This document shows positions 5,800-13,474 of a DNA stretch of 14,499 bases, piece by piece. The stretch is taken from positions 1 through 14,499 of the forward strand of contig JABITQ010000010.1 in assembly GCA_018700535.1 (NCBI GenBank), in the 5' to 3' direction. This DNA comes from Candidatus Uhrbacteria bacterium. GTDB lineage: Bacteria; Patescibacteriota; Patescibacteriia; UBA9934; GWF2-40-263. The notes beneath the pieces were generated by a model. It had not been told where the DNA came from. It was given only the letters and a program-made list of their open reading frames with translations, and did no database searches. Numbering within the stretch: position 1 is the first letter of the stretch; every line of letters begins with the position of its first letter. The translations under genes were made by a program, and so were the position numbers.

Positions 5800-6918
5800 A
5801 TGGGATTATTCGGAGGGAAAAAACCTAAAGGGTTTCTAGGTGTCGATATTGGCGCCTCAAGTATTAAAGTTGTTGAGCTTGCTTTAGAGAAAGGCCGGGC
5901 AAAATTAATGACTTACGGTTATGCAGAGCTTCCGCCAGATAGTGCGGGTGCTTCTTTTTTTGACCAACCAAGAGAGGCTGGTGCGTTACTTGCTAAGGTG
6001 CTTAAAAACGCGAACGTAAAGAGCGCGAGCGCAATGGCTGCTTTGCCTACATCAAATGTGTTCTCAACTATTTTGTCGTTGCCAAAAACAAAAGATGCAA
6101 AGCAGCGCGACAAAATTATTGACGCTGAGCTTTCAAAGCTCACGCCACTTCCGTTGGCAGAGATGATTACGCAGCGCGTGTTTTTGGATGGAGACAAGAA
6201 AAAATTGGCGAGCAAAAAAGTTGAGCTCGATGAGAAATCAAAGGATCCGAAAGTAAAGGACAAATACTTTCGTGTGCTTGTGACAGGTTCTGCCAAGAAC
6301 TTTGTTCAGAAATACATTCAAATGTTTAAGGCAGCCAAGGTGGAGTTGCAGGCAATTGATACAGAGGCATTTGCGCTTATTCGGTCTTTGATTGGAAAAG
6401 ACAAGAGCGCGATCATGATTTTGGATATCGGTTCAAAAAGTACCAATATTACTATTGTTGAAAAAGGAATCCCGTTTGTAGGACGTAGCATTAACATCGG
6501 TGGCGACTTGGTTACCACTCGACTTAGTGAGCAGATGAGTGTGCCGCTTGCCCAAGCTGAGCGCGTAAAGCGCGACCTCGGTATGATGGGGACTGCAACG
6601 TCAGATCTGCCTGGTGGATTACCTAAGTTGCTTGAGGATGTGATGTTGCCGCTTGTGAACGAGATTCGTTACGCCATCCAACTGTACGCAAACATGGAGC
6701 TTACAGAGCTCAAAAAAATCGATAAGATTATTTTGACGGGAGGCTCGTCTCACTTGCCGCGCATTCCTGAGTATTTATCTGAGGTGTTAAATGTGAGTGT
6801 GCATCGCGGTGATCCGTGGGCGCGCGTTACATATCCAAAAGATATTGCGTCTGTGCTTGAGGAGATTGGTCCGCGCATGTCAGTGGCCGTTGGGCTTGCA
6901 ATGCGGGACATGGACTAG
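5800..6918 (+). CDS. pilM: Type IV pilus assembly protein PilM, actin-like
   Basis: PilM is a cytoplasmic actin-like ATP-binding protein that docks on the N terminus of PilN and links the pilus motor to the inner-membrane alignment complex. The 372-residue protein opens with FLGVDIGASSIKVVEL (about residues 12-27, phosphate 1 loop). It has ILDIGSKSTNITIVEKG in the middle (about 206-222, phosphate 2) and IILTGGSSHLPRIPEYL near the end (about 310-326, adenosine loop), the order of the FtsA/PilM fold. The insert at about 130-155 is Lys-rich. It is the first gene of a tight operon with the receiver, pilin and peptidase genes. PilN and PilO do not follow it as they do in many Proteobacteria. Confidence 0.92.
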   Translation: MGLFGGKKPKGFLGVDIGASSIKVVELALEKGRAKLMTYGYAELPPDSAGASFFDQPREAGALLAKVLKNANVKSASAMAALPTSNVFSTILSLPKTKDAKQRDKIIDAELSKLTPLPLAEMITQRVFLDGDKKKLASKKVELDEKSKDPKVKDKYFRVLVTGSAKNFVQKYIQMFKAAKVELQAIDTEAFALIRSLIGKDKSAIMILDIGSKSTNITIVEKGIPFVGRSINIGGDLVTTRLSEQMSVPLAQAERVKRDLGMMGTATSDLPGGLPKLLEDVMLPLVNEIRYAIQLYANMELTELKKIDKIILTGGSSHLPRIPEYLSEVLNVSVHRGDPWARVTYPKDIASVLEEIGPRMSVAVGLAMRDMD

Positions 6919-6921
6919 CTT

Positions 6922-7296
6922 ATGTCAAAATATTCATTGTTGATTGTGGATGCTGATGCGTATTATGCAGGTATCTTTGCGAGTCGTTTTGAGGCAGCAG
7001 GTTGGAAGGTGCGTGTGGTAGAGACAGTTGAAGACGCAGAACTGCTTCTTGAGAGAAAGCCTGTCGATGCAGTCATGATAGATGTTGAGCCGTTTGAAAC
7101 GGCGATACCGTTTATTCATGCGTTGCATCGAGAGTCTGAAAGCGTCGTAACGGTTTTGACGAATTTGGGAGACAGGAAGACGATTGAAGAGAGCAAGGAA
7201 GCAGGGGTGGATGGGTACTTTCTTAAAGGACATTTCTTTCCATCAGAAGCAATTCAAAAACTTAAACGTCTCATTGAAGAGCGTGTTACAAATTAG
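6922..7296 (+). CDS. Stand-alone response regulator receiver protein
   Basis: This 124-residue protein is a CheY-like receiver with nothing fused to it. The acidic pocket is D10 and D12 (LLIVDADAYY), the phosphoacceptor is D54 (VMIDVEP), and T80 (TVLTNLGD) and K102 (YFLKGHF) complete the conserved set, so it should accept phosphate. No kinase is encoded in the window. It starts 3 nt after the pilM stop and ends 3 nt before the pilin gene, so it is made with the pilus proteins. It may control pilus assembly or twitching by protein-protein contact, since it has no DNA-binding output. No Shine-Dalgarno site is visible, which points to coupling with pilM translation. The partner is unknown. Confidence 0.87.
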   Translation: MSKYSLLIVDADAYYAGIFASRFEAAGWKVRVVETVEDAELLLERKPVDAVMIDVEPFETAIPFIHALHRESESVVTVLTNLGDRKTIEESKEAGVDGYFLKGHFFPSEAIQKLKRLIEERVTN

Positions 7297-7299
7297 TCT

Positions 7300-7803
7300 A
7301 TGAAAAATAATAAAGGATTCACGCTCGTCGAGATTCTTGTTGTCATTGCCGTAATCGCACTTGTGGGTGTGTTTGCTGCATTGGCAGTGAGCTCGGCACG
7401 ATCAAATCAACGAGACGCGACACGTCTTTCAAATGTGCGTCAAACGCAGTCTGCACTTGAAGATTTCTTTAATGAAAACAATACGTATCCAGATGGTGAG
7501 CTGTTGCCGTTAGGTGACTCAGCTGAAAGCCGATGTTTGGGATCAGAAGGATTTGCTGGCGACTGTGCTGGCGATGATTCTGTTGTGCTGCGCGTTGTCC
7601 CAGCGACATACGAGAGTGGACTTGATGGAATTGTCACGTGTGGCGACCCGGCGCGTCGTGCGTTTTGTTACACACTTCTCGACGAAGGTGAGGGGTATGT
7701 GATTCACTTTGAACTTGAAAATGGTCTTGCAGCTGTCGGACTTCAGGAGGGCGTAAACTGCGCAACACCTGACGGCATGGAGGCTGGTATTTGTCAGGAG
7801 TAA
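7300..7803 (+). CDS. Type IV pilin-like prepilin
   Basis: This is a class III prepilin of 167 aa. A short basic leader MKNNKG is cut after G6 to leave F7 as the new N terminus. E11 is the conserved Glu at mature position 5, followed by a hydrophobic helix (about 12-32) that anchors it in the membrane and packs the pilus core. The helix continues as RSNQRDATRLSNVRQTQSAL, then FFNENNTYPDG, a pattern typical of pilins. The globular part has six cysteines, which could form disulfides outside the membrane. It lies directly upstream of the prepilin peptidase gene, whose ATG overlaps its TAA by one base. It may be a major or minor pilin; the sequence does not decide this. Confidence 0.92.
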   Translation: MKNNKGFTLVEILVVIAVIALVGVFAALAVSSARSNQRDATRLSNVRQTQSALEDFFNENNTYPDGELLPLGDSAESRCLGSEGFAGDCAGDDSVVLRVVPATYESGLDGIVTCGDPARRAFCYTLLDEGEGYVIHFELENGLAAVGLQEGVNCATPDGMEAGICQE

Positions 7804-8555
7804 TGGAACTTGTCGCTGTCTTCATTATTGGAACACTAATCGGTTCGTTTTTAAACGTAACTATATTTAGAGTTCATGATGATCGTTCTGTTGTAAAAGG
7901 ACGTTCAAAGTGCATGAAGTGCGAGGAGGCGATTGATGTGAAAGATTTGGTTCCTGTGCTGAGCTACTTGAATTTAAGAGGACGTTGCAGAAAATGTAAA
8001 TCTGTTATCTCGTGGCAGTATCCTGTGATTGAAATCGTCACAGGTCTTTTGTTTGTGGCGGCTTGGATGGCTTCTGGTATGGGGTTGATGTTTGTGCGCG
8101 ATGCCATTTTTGTTTCGTACTTGATTATCATTTTTGTTTACGACCTTCGTCACATGATGATCCTCGATAAGTTTACCGTTCCGGCGATGATCATCGCTGT
8201 GTTGTTAAACTTGTGGCTAGGTTATATTCCAGCCTGGTCTATTCTTGCTGGTGGATTGGTGCTTGCAGGATTCTTTTATATTCAGTTTGCCATCTCAAAA
8301 GGAGGTTGGGTTGGTGGTGGTGATATTAGGATGGGAGCGTTGATGGGGTTTATGTTGGGGCTTGAGCATGGGTTGGTCGCGTTGTTTATTGCGTATTTGC
8401 TTGGGGCTGTTGTGAGTGTTGGCCTTATGCTGTTTGGAAAGGCTGGGCGAAAGACACCGATTCCGTTTGGAACGTTTTTGACTGTGTCGACTGTGGTCGT
8501 GCTGTTTTGTGGGGGTGGAATCGTTGAGTGGTATCTAGGGTTGTTTGGTGGATAA
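7803..8555 (+). CDS. pilD: Prepilin peptidase / N-methyltransferase PilD
   Basis: PilD cuts prepilin leaders at the cytoplasmic face of the membrane and methylates the new N-terminal residue. This 250-residue protein has both parts. The methyltransferase region begins with the IGSFLNVTIFR motif and has two CxxC pairs (C37/C40 and C62/C65) for zinc. The aspartyl protease has D114 in YDLRH and D174 in the GGGD motif. About seven or eight hydrophobic segments follow the family plan. The ATG at 7803 overlaps the pilin stop (TAATG). AGGAG lies only 2 nt before it, so re-initiation after the pilin gene is likely. A TTG at 7791 in the same frame would add four residues. It is the last gene of the operon. 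Its natural substrate is the pilin encoded just before it. Confidence 0.94.
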   Translation: MELVAVFIIGTLIGSFLNVTIFRVHDDRSVVKGRSKCMKCEEAIDVKDLVPVLSYLNLRGRCRKCKSVISWQYPVIEIVTGLLFVAAWMASGMGLMFVRDAIFVSYLIIIFVYDLRHMMILDKFTVPAMIIAVLLNLWLGYIPAWSILAGGLVLAGFFYIQFAISKGGWVGGGDIRMGALMGFMLGLEHGLVALFIAYLLGAVVSVGLMLFGKAGRKTPIPFGTFLTVSTVVVLFCGGGIVEWYLGLFGG

Positions 8556-8585
8556 GCAACTTTTTTGGACAAAAATACCAGCCAG

Positions 8586-8636
8586 CGTTATGATCAAGCT
8601 ATAAATATACAAAACCTGGTTTTATATATCATAACG
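8586..8636. repeat. Imperfect palindrome after pilD
   Basis: CGTTATGAT (8586-8594) is matched by ATCATAACG (8628-8636), and AAAACC (8611-8616) by GGTTTT (8618-8623). A short TATA-type pairing lies between, and the left arm has about 10 extra bases. It is in the 174-nt gap between pilD and ligA, before the terminator. It could be an operator, a 3'-end mRNA hairpin or the remains of a palindromic element. Confidence 0.5.
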
Positions 8637-8661
8637 TTTTGTGGGTGCTGAAGAGTGTATT

Positions 8662-8687
8662 ACTGATGACATGGTCATCAGTTTTTT
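8662..8687 (+). terminator. Intrinsic terminator of the pilus operon
   Basis: ACTGATGAC (8662-8670) and GTCATCAGT (8674-8682) form a perfect 9-bp stem with a 3-nt ATG loop, directly continued by a run of T to 8687. It separates the pilus operon from ligA. Confidence 0.85.
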
Positions 8688-8710
8688 GATTGGGTAAATG
8701 TTCGTTGTTC

Positions 8711-8719
8711 TGCTAAAAT
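8711..8719 (+). promoter_or_regulatory. Extended -10 promoter of ligA
   Basis: TGCTAAAAT matches the extended -10 pattern TGnTAnAAT (hexamer TAAAAT, 5 of 6). It lies 10 nt before the ligA ATG, so the mRNA would begin within about 4 nt of the start codon. The -35 region (TTGGGT at 8690-8695, 18-bp spacer) is weak. Confidence 0.6.
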
Positions 8720-8729
8720 ACGCCTCGTT

Positions 8730-10724
8730 ATGAACAAGCAGGAAGCTGAAAAAAGAATTGAAAAACTTAAGGAAGTTATTGCGGAACATCGTTATAACTA
8801 CCATGTGCTCGACAAGGAGACGATGTCAGATGCTGCTTTGGATTCGCTTAAGCACGAGCTATACGGACTCGAGCAAGAGTATCCAGAGTTTGTTACTTCT
8901 GATTCACCAACCCAGCGTGTTGGTGGAGACCCATTACCAAAGTTTGTGAAGGTGACGCATGCTCGGCCGATGCTCTCGATGGAAGATGTGTTTGAGCAGA
9001 GTGAGTTTGAAGCGTGGCAGAAGCGATTAGAAAAAGTCGGTGGTAAAAAGATCACCGAACTTTTTTGTATGCCCAAGCTTGATGGGCTTGCGGTGTCGCT
9101 TGTGTACACGAATGGTGTGCTAGAGGTTGCTGCGACTCGTGGTAATGGGCGTGTGGGTGAGAACGTTACGGTGAATGTAAAAACGATTGAGAGTATCCCT
9201 TTAAAATTAACAGGCTCTAACATTCCAGATCGTGTGGAGGTTCGGGGTGAGATTTATTTCCCTACAGATGCGTTTGATGAGTTGAATCAGAAATTAGAAA
9301 AAGAGGGGAAGCCAGTGTTTGCTAACCCTCGTAACACAGCTGCTGGATCGATTCGTCAGTTAGATTCTAAAATCACAGCCAGCAGAGGACTAGCATTTGT
9401 TGCCTGGGATTTAGATGGAGATTTTGGTCAGTCAACGATGGAGGATGAGTGGAAGATTATGTCTACGCTTGGGTTTAAGGCTGTGCCTGAGTCGAAGTTG
9501 TACAACTCTGTAGAGGAGGTTGAGAAGCATTGGCAGGAGCTGCAGGACAAGCGGGACGGACTTGGGTATTGGGTGGATGGAATGGTTGTGAAGGTAAACA
9601 ATAGCGAGTTGTATCAATCGCTTGGGGTTGTTGGTAAAACTCCTCGTGGATTGGTTGCGTGGAAGTTTCCTGCGGAGGAAGCTACGACAGTTATTAAAGA
9701 CATTAAGTGGACGGTTGGGCGCACAGGTGCACTTACGCCTGTTGCTGTTGTTGAGCCCACGTGGGTTGGAGGAACAACGGTGCAACATGCGTCACTGCAC
9801 AACATTGATGAGATTGAGCGGCTTGATGTGCGTGTTGGCGACACGGTTATTTTGTATAAGGCAGGCGACATTATTCCAAAAATTAAAGAGGTAGTTGCGG
9901 GGCTTCGTCCAAAAGATTCTGAGAAGACTGTGCCACCAAACAGGTGTCCTGTTTGTGAATCTGAAGTTGGGCGTCGTGCTGGTGAGGTTGCGTTGTATTG
10001 TGTAAACCCTCGATGTTTTGTACAGGATCGTGAAGCGATTTTGCATGCGGCGCGTGCGTTTGAGATTGATGGTCTTGGTCCGCAGACTGTTGCGGCGATG
10101 CTGGAAAACGGATTGGTTGTGAGCCCTGCAGATTTGTTTACGATTTCTGCAGACGAGATTGCGCCGCTTGAAGGGTTTGGAAAGATCTCTGCAAACAAGT
10201 TGATCGAGGAGATTAAGCAGCGCAAGACGATCTCGCTTCCGCGATTTATTGCTGGACTCTCGATTCGGAATGTGGGAGAGCAAACGGGTATTGATTTGGC
10301 AAACAATTTTAGGTCGATTCAAACGTTGATGAGTGCAACGCTCGAGGAGCTTGTGCAGGTGGATGGAATTGGTGCGATTGTTGCGCAGAGTGTGAGAGCA
10401 TTCTTTGGTGAGGAGCATAATCAGAAATTGGTACAGACGTATCTTGAAAACGGTGTTGAGATTGAATCTTATAAGGTTAATGCCTCTCTACAAGTGCTTG
10501 CAGGAAAGTCTGTTGTTGTGACGGGGACATTGCCTACCCTGAGTCGTGACGAGGCAAAAGAGAAGATTCGACTTGCTGGAGGAAAAGCATCTGGATCCGT
10601 TAGTGCAAAAACCGATTATCTGCTTGCTGGCGAAAAAGCAGGCTCAAAGCTTGAAAAAGCGAATGAATTAAAGGTGACAGTCTTGTCTGAGGAAGAGTTC
10701 CTAAGTATGATTGGGGAGAAATAA
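8730..10724 (+). CDS. ligA: NAD-dependent DNA ligase LigA
   Basis: LigA seals nicks at Okazaki fragments and repair sites using NAD. The 664-residue protein has the whole family layout: an N-terminal Ia domain with HRYNYHVLD (NMN binding); the adenylation domain with the lysine of MPKLDG (K116) as AMP acceptor and GEIYF and DGMVVKVN further on; an OB fold; a four-cysteine zinc site (about residues 406-430, CPVC and YCVNPRC); helix-hairpin-helix repeats (IDGLGPQTV, EGFGKISAN, VDGIGAIVA); and a C-terminal BRCT domain (about 585-660, VVVTGTLPTLSRDEAK). The ATG at 8730 has no Shine-Dalgarno site but an extended -10 ends 10 nt before it, so leaderless initiation is likely. It is first in a unit with gatC and gatA. 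Confidence 0.97.
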   Translation: MNKQEAEKRIEKLKEVIAEHRYNYHVLDKETMSDAALDSLKHELYGLEQEYPEFVTSDSPTQRVGGDPLPKFVKVTHARPMLSMEDVFEQSEFEAWQKRLEKVGGKKITELFCMPKLDGLAVSLVYTNGVLEVAATRGNGRVGENVTVNVKTIESIPLKLTGSNIPDRVEVRGEIYFPTDAFDELNQKLEKEGKPVFANPRNTAAGSIRQLDSKITASRGLAFVAWDLDGDFGQSTMEDEWKIMSTLGFKAVPESKLYNSVEEVEKHWQELQDKRDGLGYWVDGMVVKVNNSELYQSLGVVGKTPRGLVAWKFPAEEATTVIKDIKWTVGRTGALTPVAVVEPTWVGGTTVQHASLHNIDEIERLDVRVGDTVILYKAGDIIPKIKEVVAGLRPKDSEKTVPPNRCPVCESEVGRRAGEVALYCVNPRCFVQDREAILHAARAFEIDGLGPQTVAAMLENGLVVSPADLFTISADEIAPLEGFGKISANKLIEEIKQRKTISLPRFIAGLSIRNVGEQTGIDLANNFRSIQTLMSATLEELVQVDGIGAIVAQSVRAFFGEEHNQKLVQTYLENGVEIESYKVNASLQVLAGKSVVVTGTLPTLSRDEAKEKIRLAGGKASGSVSAKTDYLLAGEKAGSKLEKANELKVTVLSEEEFLSMIGEK

Positions 10725-10728
10725 ATTT

Positions 10729-11034
10729 ATGGCATTATCAAAAGAAGAAGTACTACACATTGCGAGACTTTCTCGATTGCGTATTGAGGAAGAGGATATT
10801 GCTGAGTATCAGGAAAAGCTCAGCACTATTTTGGATTACGTTGCTAAGCTTCAAACACTCGACACAACTGGTGTAGCTGAGTTGCAGCATGCTGCTGAGA
10901 TCTCGAATGTGTTTCGTGCAGATGAGGTTGAGGGGTGCGATGAGGATGTGCGTACACGATCGATCGAGAACTTTTCAAATCGTGAAGGTGACCTACTAAA
11001 GGTGCAAGCTGTTTTTGAAAACCGAACCGAGTAG
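10729..11034 (+). CDS. gatC: Asp/Glu-tRNA amidotransferase subunit C
   Basis: GatC wraps around GatA and stabilises the GatCAB complex, which converts misacylated Glu-tRNA(Gln) or Asp-tRNA(Asn) into the correct aminoacyl-tRNA. The 101-residue protein has the family N terminus LSKEEVLHIARLSRLRI and the EEDIAEYQEKLSTILDYVAKLQ helix, then the extended C-terminal tail with FRADEV and REGDLLKVQAVFE. The ATG at 10729 is 4 nt after the ligA stop, with GGAG (10715-10718, within ligA) 10 nt before it. A TTG at 10711 would add six residues overlapping ligA and is less likely. GatA follows after 2 nt. Confidence 0.95.
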   Translation: MALSKEEVLHIARLSRLRIEEEDIAEYQEKLSTILDYVAKLQTLDTTGVAELQHAAEISNVFRADEVEGCDEDVRTRSIENFSNREGDLLKVQAVFENRTE

Positions 11035-11036
11035 TT

Positions 11037-12485
11037 ATGGATGTATCAACATTGACGATTAAAGACATCAAAAAATTGTTAGAGTCTGGTGAGATCACAG
11101 CTGAGTCTCTCGCTGGTTTTTATCTTGAGCGCATCAAAGCGCAGAACACAGACCTCAATGCGTTTATTGAAATTGCAGACGATGTGATTGCTCAAGCTAA
11201 AGCGATTGATGTCAAACGTGCTGCTGGCGAGGATGTGGGTGTGCTCGGAGGTGTGCCTATCGGAATTAAAAATAATATTTTGGTTCAGGGGTGGGAGGTG
11301 ACTTCTTCTGCTCAGATTTTGGAAGGACACATTGGTGCGTACGACGCGACGGTTATTCAGCGCCTCAAAGACGCAGGAGCGATTTTGGTTGGACGAACAA
11401 ACATGGACGACGCGGCAATGGGATCGTCTACAGAGACTTCGCATTACGGACCGACAAAAAATCCATGGGACAAAACGAAGGTTCCCGGAGGATCTAGCGG
11501 AGGGTCTGCGGCCGCTGTGGCTGCTGGATTGGTGCCGGTGGCTCTTGGGTCAGATACTGGTGGATCTGTGCGTCAGCCAGCGAGTTTGTGTGGACTTACA
11601 GGACTCAAGCCAACATATGGGCGCGTATCGCGTTATGGATTGATTGCGATGGCATCAAGCTTTGATCAGATTGGTCCGATTGCGCATACGGTAGAGGATG
11701 CTGCGTTGGTATTGAGCGTGATTGAGGGGAAGGATCCAAAAGACGGGACTTCTGTTGAATTGCCAAATACGACCATCGCTGAGCTTGTTGATACAGATAT
11801 TAAGGGAATGAAAATCGGCTTACCAAAAGAATACTTTATCGATGGAATTGATCCTGAGATCAAGAAAAGTGTAATGGAGGCCGTTGAAGAATTTAAAAAA
11901 GCAGGAGCAGAGATTCATGAGATTTCACTTCCGCATGCTGAGTATGCGCTCGCGGCGTATTACATCATTATGCCAGCGGAGGCGAGCTCGAACCTTGGGC
12001 GCATGGATGGATTGCGTTTTGGTTACCACTCCGGCGGAGAGAACTTGCTTGAGACGTACTCACGCACGCGTGGTGAAGGTTTTGGTCCAGAGGTTCAACG
12101 TCGCATCATGCTCGGGTCTTACACGCTCTCAGCAGGGTATTACGATGCGTATTATCGCAAGGCACTTCAAGTACGCACATTGATTAAGCAAGATTTTGAC
12201 GAAGCGTTGAAAGCCGTTGATGTAATCCTTACGCCAACTAGCCCGACTGTGGCATGGAGCCTCGGTGAAAAGATGGACGATCCTTTGGCAATGTACCTCG
12301 CAGACATCTTTACGATTAGCGCGAACCTCGCGACTGTTCCTGCAATGTCGATCCCATGTGGGTTTACAAAAGACCTCCCGATTGGTCTGCAGTTGATCGG
12401 ACGTCCGTTTGGTGAGTACGACTTGTTTAAGATGGGAGCTTATTATCAATCTGTTACAGATTGGCACGAGAAGAGTCCGGAGTAG
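11037..12485 (+). CDS. gatA: Asp/Glu-tRNA amidotransferase subunit A
   Basis: GatA is the glutaminase of GatCAB: it frees ammonia from glutamine and passes it to GatB for tRNA-linked amidation. The 482-residue protein is full length and has the amidase-signature triad: K78 in VPIGIKNN, the cis-Ser S153 in PGGSSGGSA, and the nucleophile S177 in DTGGSVRQPAS. The C-terminal part has MSIPCGF and LPIGLQLIGRPF, usual for the family. Its ATG is 2 nt after the gatC stop with no clear Shine-Dalgarno site, so coupling is likely. GatB is not in the window. The presence of GatCA suggests the cell lacks a glutaminyl- or asparaginyl-tRNA synthetase, or both. Confidence 0.97.
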   Translation: MDVSTLTIKDIKKLLESGEITAESLAGFYLERIKAQNTDLNAFIEIADDVIAQAKAIDVKRAAGEDVGVLGGVPIGIKNNILVQGWEVTSSAQILEGHIGAYDATVIQRLKDAGAILVGRTNMDDAAMGSSTETSHYGPTKNPWDKTKVPGGSSGGSAAAVAAGLVPVALGSDTGGSVRQPASLCGLTGLKPTYGRVSRYGLIAMASSFDQIGPIAHTVEDAALVLSVIEGKDPKDGTSVELPNTTIAELVDTDIKGMKIGLPKEYFIDGIDPEIKKSVMEAVEEFKKAGAEIHEISLPHAEYALAAYYIIMPAEASSNLGRMDGLRFGYHSGGENLLETYSRTRGEGFGPEVQRRIMLGSYTLSAGYYDAYYRKALQVRTLIKQDFDEALKAVDVILTPTSPTVAWSLGEKMDDPLAMYLADIFTISANLATVPAMSIPCGFTKDLPIGLQLIGRPFGEYDLFKMGAYYQSVTDWHEKSPE

Positions 12486-12512
12486 ATCTGTACTTAATCG
12501 TAACCACCCCAA

Positions 12513-12602
12513 CCCCTCCTTGGCCTATCTTAAAAAGGAGGGGCCCGCTTGTTTAGGAAGATAGAGAAGTCTCCCCTTGTAACATTCGCTAAGGGGAGAT
12601 TT
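12513..12602. repeat. Two palindromes in tandem, REP-doublet-like
   Basis: The 140-nt gap between gatA and lgt holds two hairpins. CCCCTCCTT (12513-12521) pairs with AAGGAGGGG (12535-12543). TCTCCCCTT (12570-12578) pairs with AAGGGGAGA (12591-12599), and this second stem can extend by a G-T and two A-T pairs. The outer flanks (ACCCCAACCCC on the left, GAGGGGT on the right) are roughly inverted. This is the form of a dispersed palindromic intergenic element. The second hairpin is followed by CTTTT at 12611-12615, so it may also stop transcription after gatA. Confidence 0.6.
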
Positions 12603-12625
12603 AGAGGGGTCTTTTCAAAATAACC

Positions 12626-13375
12626 ATGATTCCTTACTTCCAACTAACAACCATTCCGTTTGGCCCCGTACAAATTCAGGTATGGGGTCTTATGGTTGCG
12701 ATTGGGATTTTGGTTGGGGGATGGGTTGCGGCGGGGATGGCTGAGAAGCGTGGGCTTTCTAAAAAAACGTTTTGGGATCTTGCGACGTGGGTGATTGTTG
12801 GTGCGTTTGTTGGTGCGCGACTTGTTCATATGATCTATGAGCCTGGGTTGTATATCAACGATCCAATCGAGTTTGTTCGGATTTGGCACGGAGGGTTTAG
12901 TGTCATGGGAGGGTTTCTTGGTGCGGTGATTGTTGGGGTGGGGTATTTGCGTAAGAAGAAGTTGGATGTGCATGCGTACGCAGACGTTGCTGTATTTGGG
13001 CTTCCGCTTGGATTGTTTATTGGACGCATTGGTTGCTTCCTTATTCATGACCATCCGGGAACACTCACAGATTTTGTTGGGGGGGTGCAGTACCAAGGTG
13101 GAGCGCGGCATGACCACGGATTGTATTTGTCGATTAATGGATTGATTCTCTTTTTGATTTTTCTTGCACTTACAAGACGTGGAGTGAAGCAGGGGACATA
13201 CATTATTGTCTTCTTGGTTTGGTACGGCGCGATGCGGTTCTTCCTCGATTTCCTTCGTGCAACAGACGGTGCGATTGTTGATAGTCGATATTTAAACCTT
13301 ACACCTGCGCAATACTTTTCAATCGTAATGGTGTTATCTGGTGGGTATTTGTGGTGGAGACGAAAGAATGCGTAA
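12626..13375 (+). CDS. lgt: Prolipoprotein diacylglyceryl transferase Lgt
   Basis: Lgt moves diacylglycerol from phosphatidylglycerol to the lipobox cysteine of prolipoproteins in the membrane, the first step of lipoprotein maturation. The 249-residue protein has about seven hydrophobic segments. It carries the expected motifs in order: GPVQIQVWGLM near the N terminus, GARLVHMIYE (63-72), WHGGFSVMGG (87-96) and GRIGCFLIHDHPG (133-145) at the place of the family GRxGNF signature. RYLNLTPAQYFSI comes near the C terminus. Cys in place of Asn in the signature is seen in other Lgt branches and does not suggest inactivity. The only Shine-Dalgarno-like site, GAGGGG, is 16 nt before the ATG. No promoter is clear. 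It ends 36 nt before the palindrome at 13412. Confidence 0.94.
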   Translation: MIPYFQLTTIPFGPVQIQVWGLMVAIGILVGGWVAAGMAEKRGLSKKTFWDLATWVIVGAFVGARLVHMIYEPGLYINDPIEFVRIWHGGFSVMGGFLGAVIVGVGYLRKKKLDVHAYADVAVFGLPLGLFIGRIGCFLIHDHPGTLTDFVGGVQYQGGARHDHGLYLSINGLILFLIFLALTRRGVKQGTYIIVFLVWYGAMRFFLDFLRATDGAIVDSRYLNLTPAQYFSIVMVLSGGYLWWRRKNA

Positions 13376-13411
13376 GATTGTTGTGAAAAAATTGACAAAA
13401 GTCGAGTGAAA

Positions 13412-13440
13412 AAATACCCTTAACAGTGGGTATTTATTGT
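13412..13440 (+). terminator. Inverted repeat after lgt, terminator or operator
   Basis: AAATACCC (13412-13419) and GGGTATTT (13428-13435) form a perfect 8-bp inverted repeat with an 8-nt loop, followed by ATTGTTT. It can end the lgt transcript. It also covers TACCCT (13415-13420), a possible -10 placed 17 bp after TTGACA (13392-13397), so it may instead be an operator for the regulator downstream. Confidence 0.5.
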
Positions 13441-13465
13441 TTATCCACATAATCGTTTTTAAAAT
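13437..13465 (+). promoter_or_regulatory. Promoter of the TrmB-like regulator gene
   Basis: TTGTTT (13437-13442, 3 of 6) is separated by 17 bp from TAAAAT (13460-13465, 5 of 6). The -10 ends 9 nt before the ATG at 13475, as at pilM, giving a leaderless or nearly leaderless mRNA. An alternative promoter is TTGACA (13392-13397) with TACCCT (13415-13420), which would give a leader of about 48 nt. Confidence 0.5.
13441..13449 (+). promoter_or_regulatory. Perfect DnaA-box match
   Basis: TTATCCACA fits the DnaA-box consensus TTATNCACA exactly and lies between the -35 and -10 of the regulator promoter. I noticed no second copy in the window, so this is not an origin. It could let DnaA act on this promoter, or be chance. 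Confidence 0.3.
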
Positions 13466-13474
13466 TTGTTGATT

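Noticed and set aside
9614..10306. Long minus-strand open frame (230 codons) opposite ligA
   Set aside because: Antisense to the conserved adenylation, OB and zinc regions of ligA, Ser/Pro/Thr-rich and without start signals.
13441..13449. Replication origin
   Set aside because: Only one DnaA-box match was noticed; there is no cluster, no long AT-rich unwinding region and no dnaA or dnaN nearby.
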